Assembly (NCBI GenBank): GCA_945861885.1
Contig: CAMAVR010000042.1
Coordinates: 1 to 32,380, forward strand
Direction of reading: 5' to 3'
Length of the DNA: 32,380 nucleotides
Source: Nannocystis exedens
Lineage (GTDB): Bacteria > Myxococcota_A > Polyangia > Polyangiales > Polyangiaceae
In this document: one piece after another, positions 32,184 to 32,380 of the stretch
How the letters are laid out: each line of letters opens with the position of its first letter
How positions within the stretch are numbered: the first letter of the stretch is position 1
Notes under the pieces: model-generated
Database searches by the model: none
Told to the model about the DNA's origin: nothing
What the model saw: only the letters and a program-made list of their open reading frames with translations
Translations under genes and position numbers: made by a program

Positions 32184-32252
32184 AATGAAATATTCATTTG
32201 CGATTTGGGTCGGAGTTGTCTGTCTGGTTAGAGGGCGTGATCTCAAAATCTG
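32184..32252 (+). other. Short 22-codon reading frame after ftsZ (doubtful gene)
   Basis: ATG 32184 follows a G run and encodes MKYSFAIWVGVVCLVRG and a few more residues, resembling the start of a signal peptide, before a TGA ten bases ahead of the hexamer repeat. It may be the remnant of an exported-protein gene interrupted at the repeat, or chance. The 309 bases after ftsZ hold nothing else gene-like. Confidence 0.15.
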
Positions 32253-32261
32253 ATCTGCCCA

Positions 32262-32300
32262 CGTAAACGTGCCCGTGCCCGTAAACGTGCCCGGTTTTTT
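32262..32300 (+). repeat. Hexamer GTAAAC/GTGCCC repeat, copy 3 (single arm)
   Basis: The 33-base arm core shared with copies 1 and 2 is present and followed by a run of six T, but the complementary arm is absent from the remaining 80 bases. Instead TCTCAAAA (32241-32248) and TTTTGAGA (32297-32304) form an 8-bp inverted repeat around it. About a dozen bases upstream of the arm (AATCTGAT-CTGCCC) also match copy 2. Confidence 0.85.
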
Positions 32301-32380
32301 GAGACCAAAGTTGCCAACCTGAGACAATACAATTCACCTATTTTAATCGCATTCATTGTGTGCTTAATCGGCAAATCGCA

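Noticed and set aside
1..32380. tRNA, rRNA, insertion sequences and integrase or attachment sites
   Set aside because: Looked for by motif and gene content; none can be supported from the sequence.

Overview
The window is a moderately GC-rich bacterial chromosome segment with no rRNA, tRNA, CRISPR array, transposase or phage gene that I can see. The likely source is a myxobacterium-type Myxococcota, perhaps order Polyangiales. This is an inference from three things: an adjacent pair resembling the MXAN_2561/MXAN_2562 families (a C-terminally membrane-anchored surface protein plus an outer-membrane beta-barrel), several large lipoproteins with low-complexity linkers and Cys-rich or His-rich tails, and an Asp/Ala-rich insert inside a secreted protein.

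Layout. Positions 1-4536 hold a minus-strand group: anchored surface protein, beta-barrel, M18 aminopeptidase (apeB) and a calcineurin-like phosphoesterase. A class I/II aminotransferase diverges from it (4611-5876). Positions 6100-15180 are a looser accessory stretch: a heptad-repeat, His-tailed lipoprotein, glutaredoxin, the murein-recycling ligase Mpl, a metzincin-like lipoprotein, an Mrp-type ATPase without its usual Cys pair, a free-standing B12-binding domain, a trypsin-like lipoprotein and an acyl-CoA dehydrogenase. Positions 15585-32071 hold a compact division and cell wall (dcw) cluster: mraZ-rsmH-ftsL-ftsI-murE-murF-mraY-murD-ftsW-murG-murC-ftsQ-ftsA-ftsZ.

How the genes work together. 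From mraZ to ftsQ every gene overlaps the next by one to eleven bases, which points to one translationally coupled mRNA. MurC, MurD, MurE and MurF build UDP-MurNAc-pentapeptide, MraY and MurG turn it into lipid II, FtsW and FtsI polymerise and cross-link septal peptidoglycan, FtsL and FtsQ scaffold them, and FtsA anchors the FtsZ ring. murB and ddl, often found between murC and ftsQ, are absent here. The upstream region has a perfect TTGACA box, a 7-bp inverted repeat and three GTGGCA-like repeats at exact 10-bp spacing, a convincing candidate MraZ operator.

The least ordinary content is intergenic. At least five kinds of palindromic or tandem repeats fill the gaps of the accessory part: a three-copy family built of GTAAAC/GTGCCC hexamers, a (GCGCAC)/(GATCAC) hexamer hairpin, a pair of inverted REP-like units with compensatory stem changes, a train of five hairpins before mrp, and a BamHI-core palindrome that has run into the 3' end of mpl.
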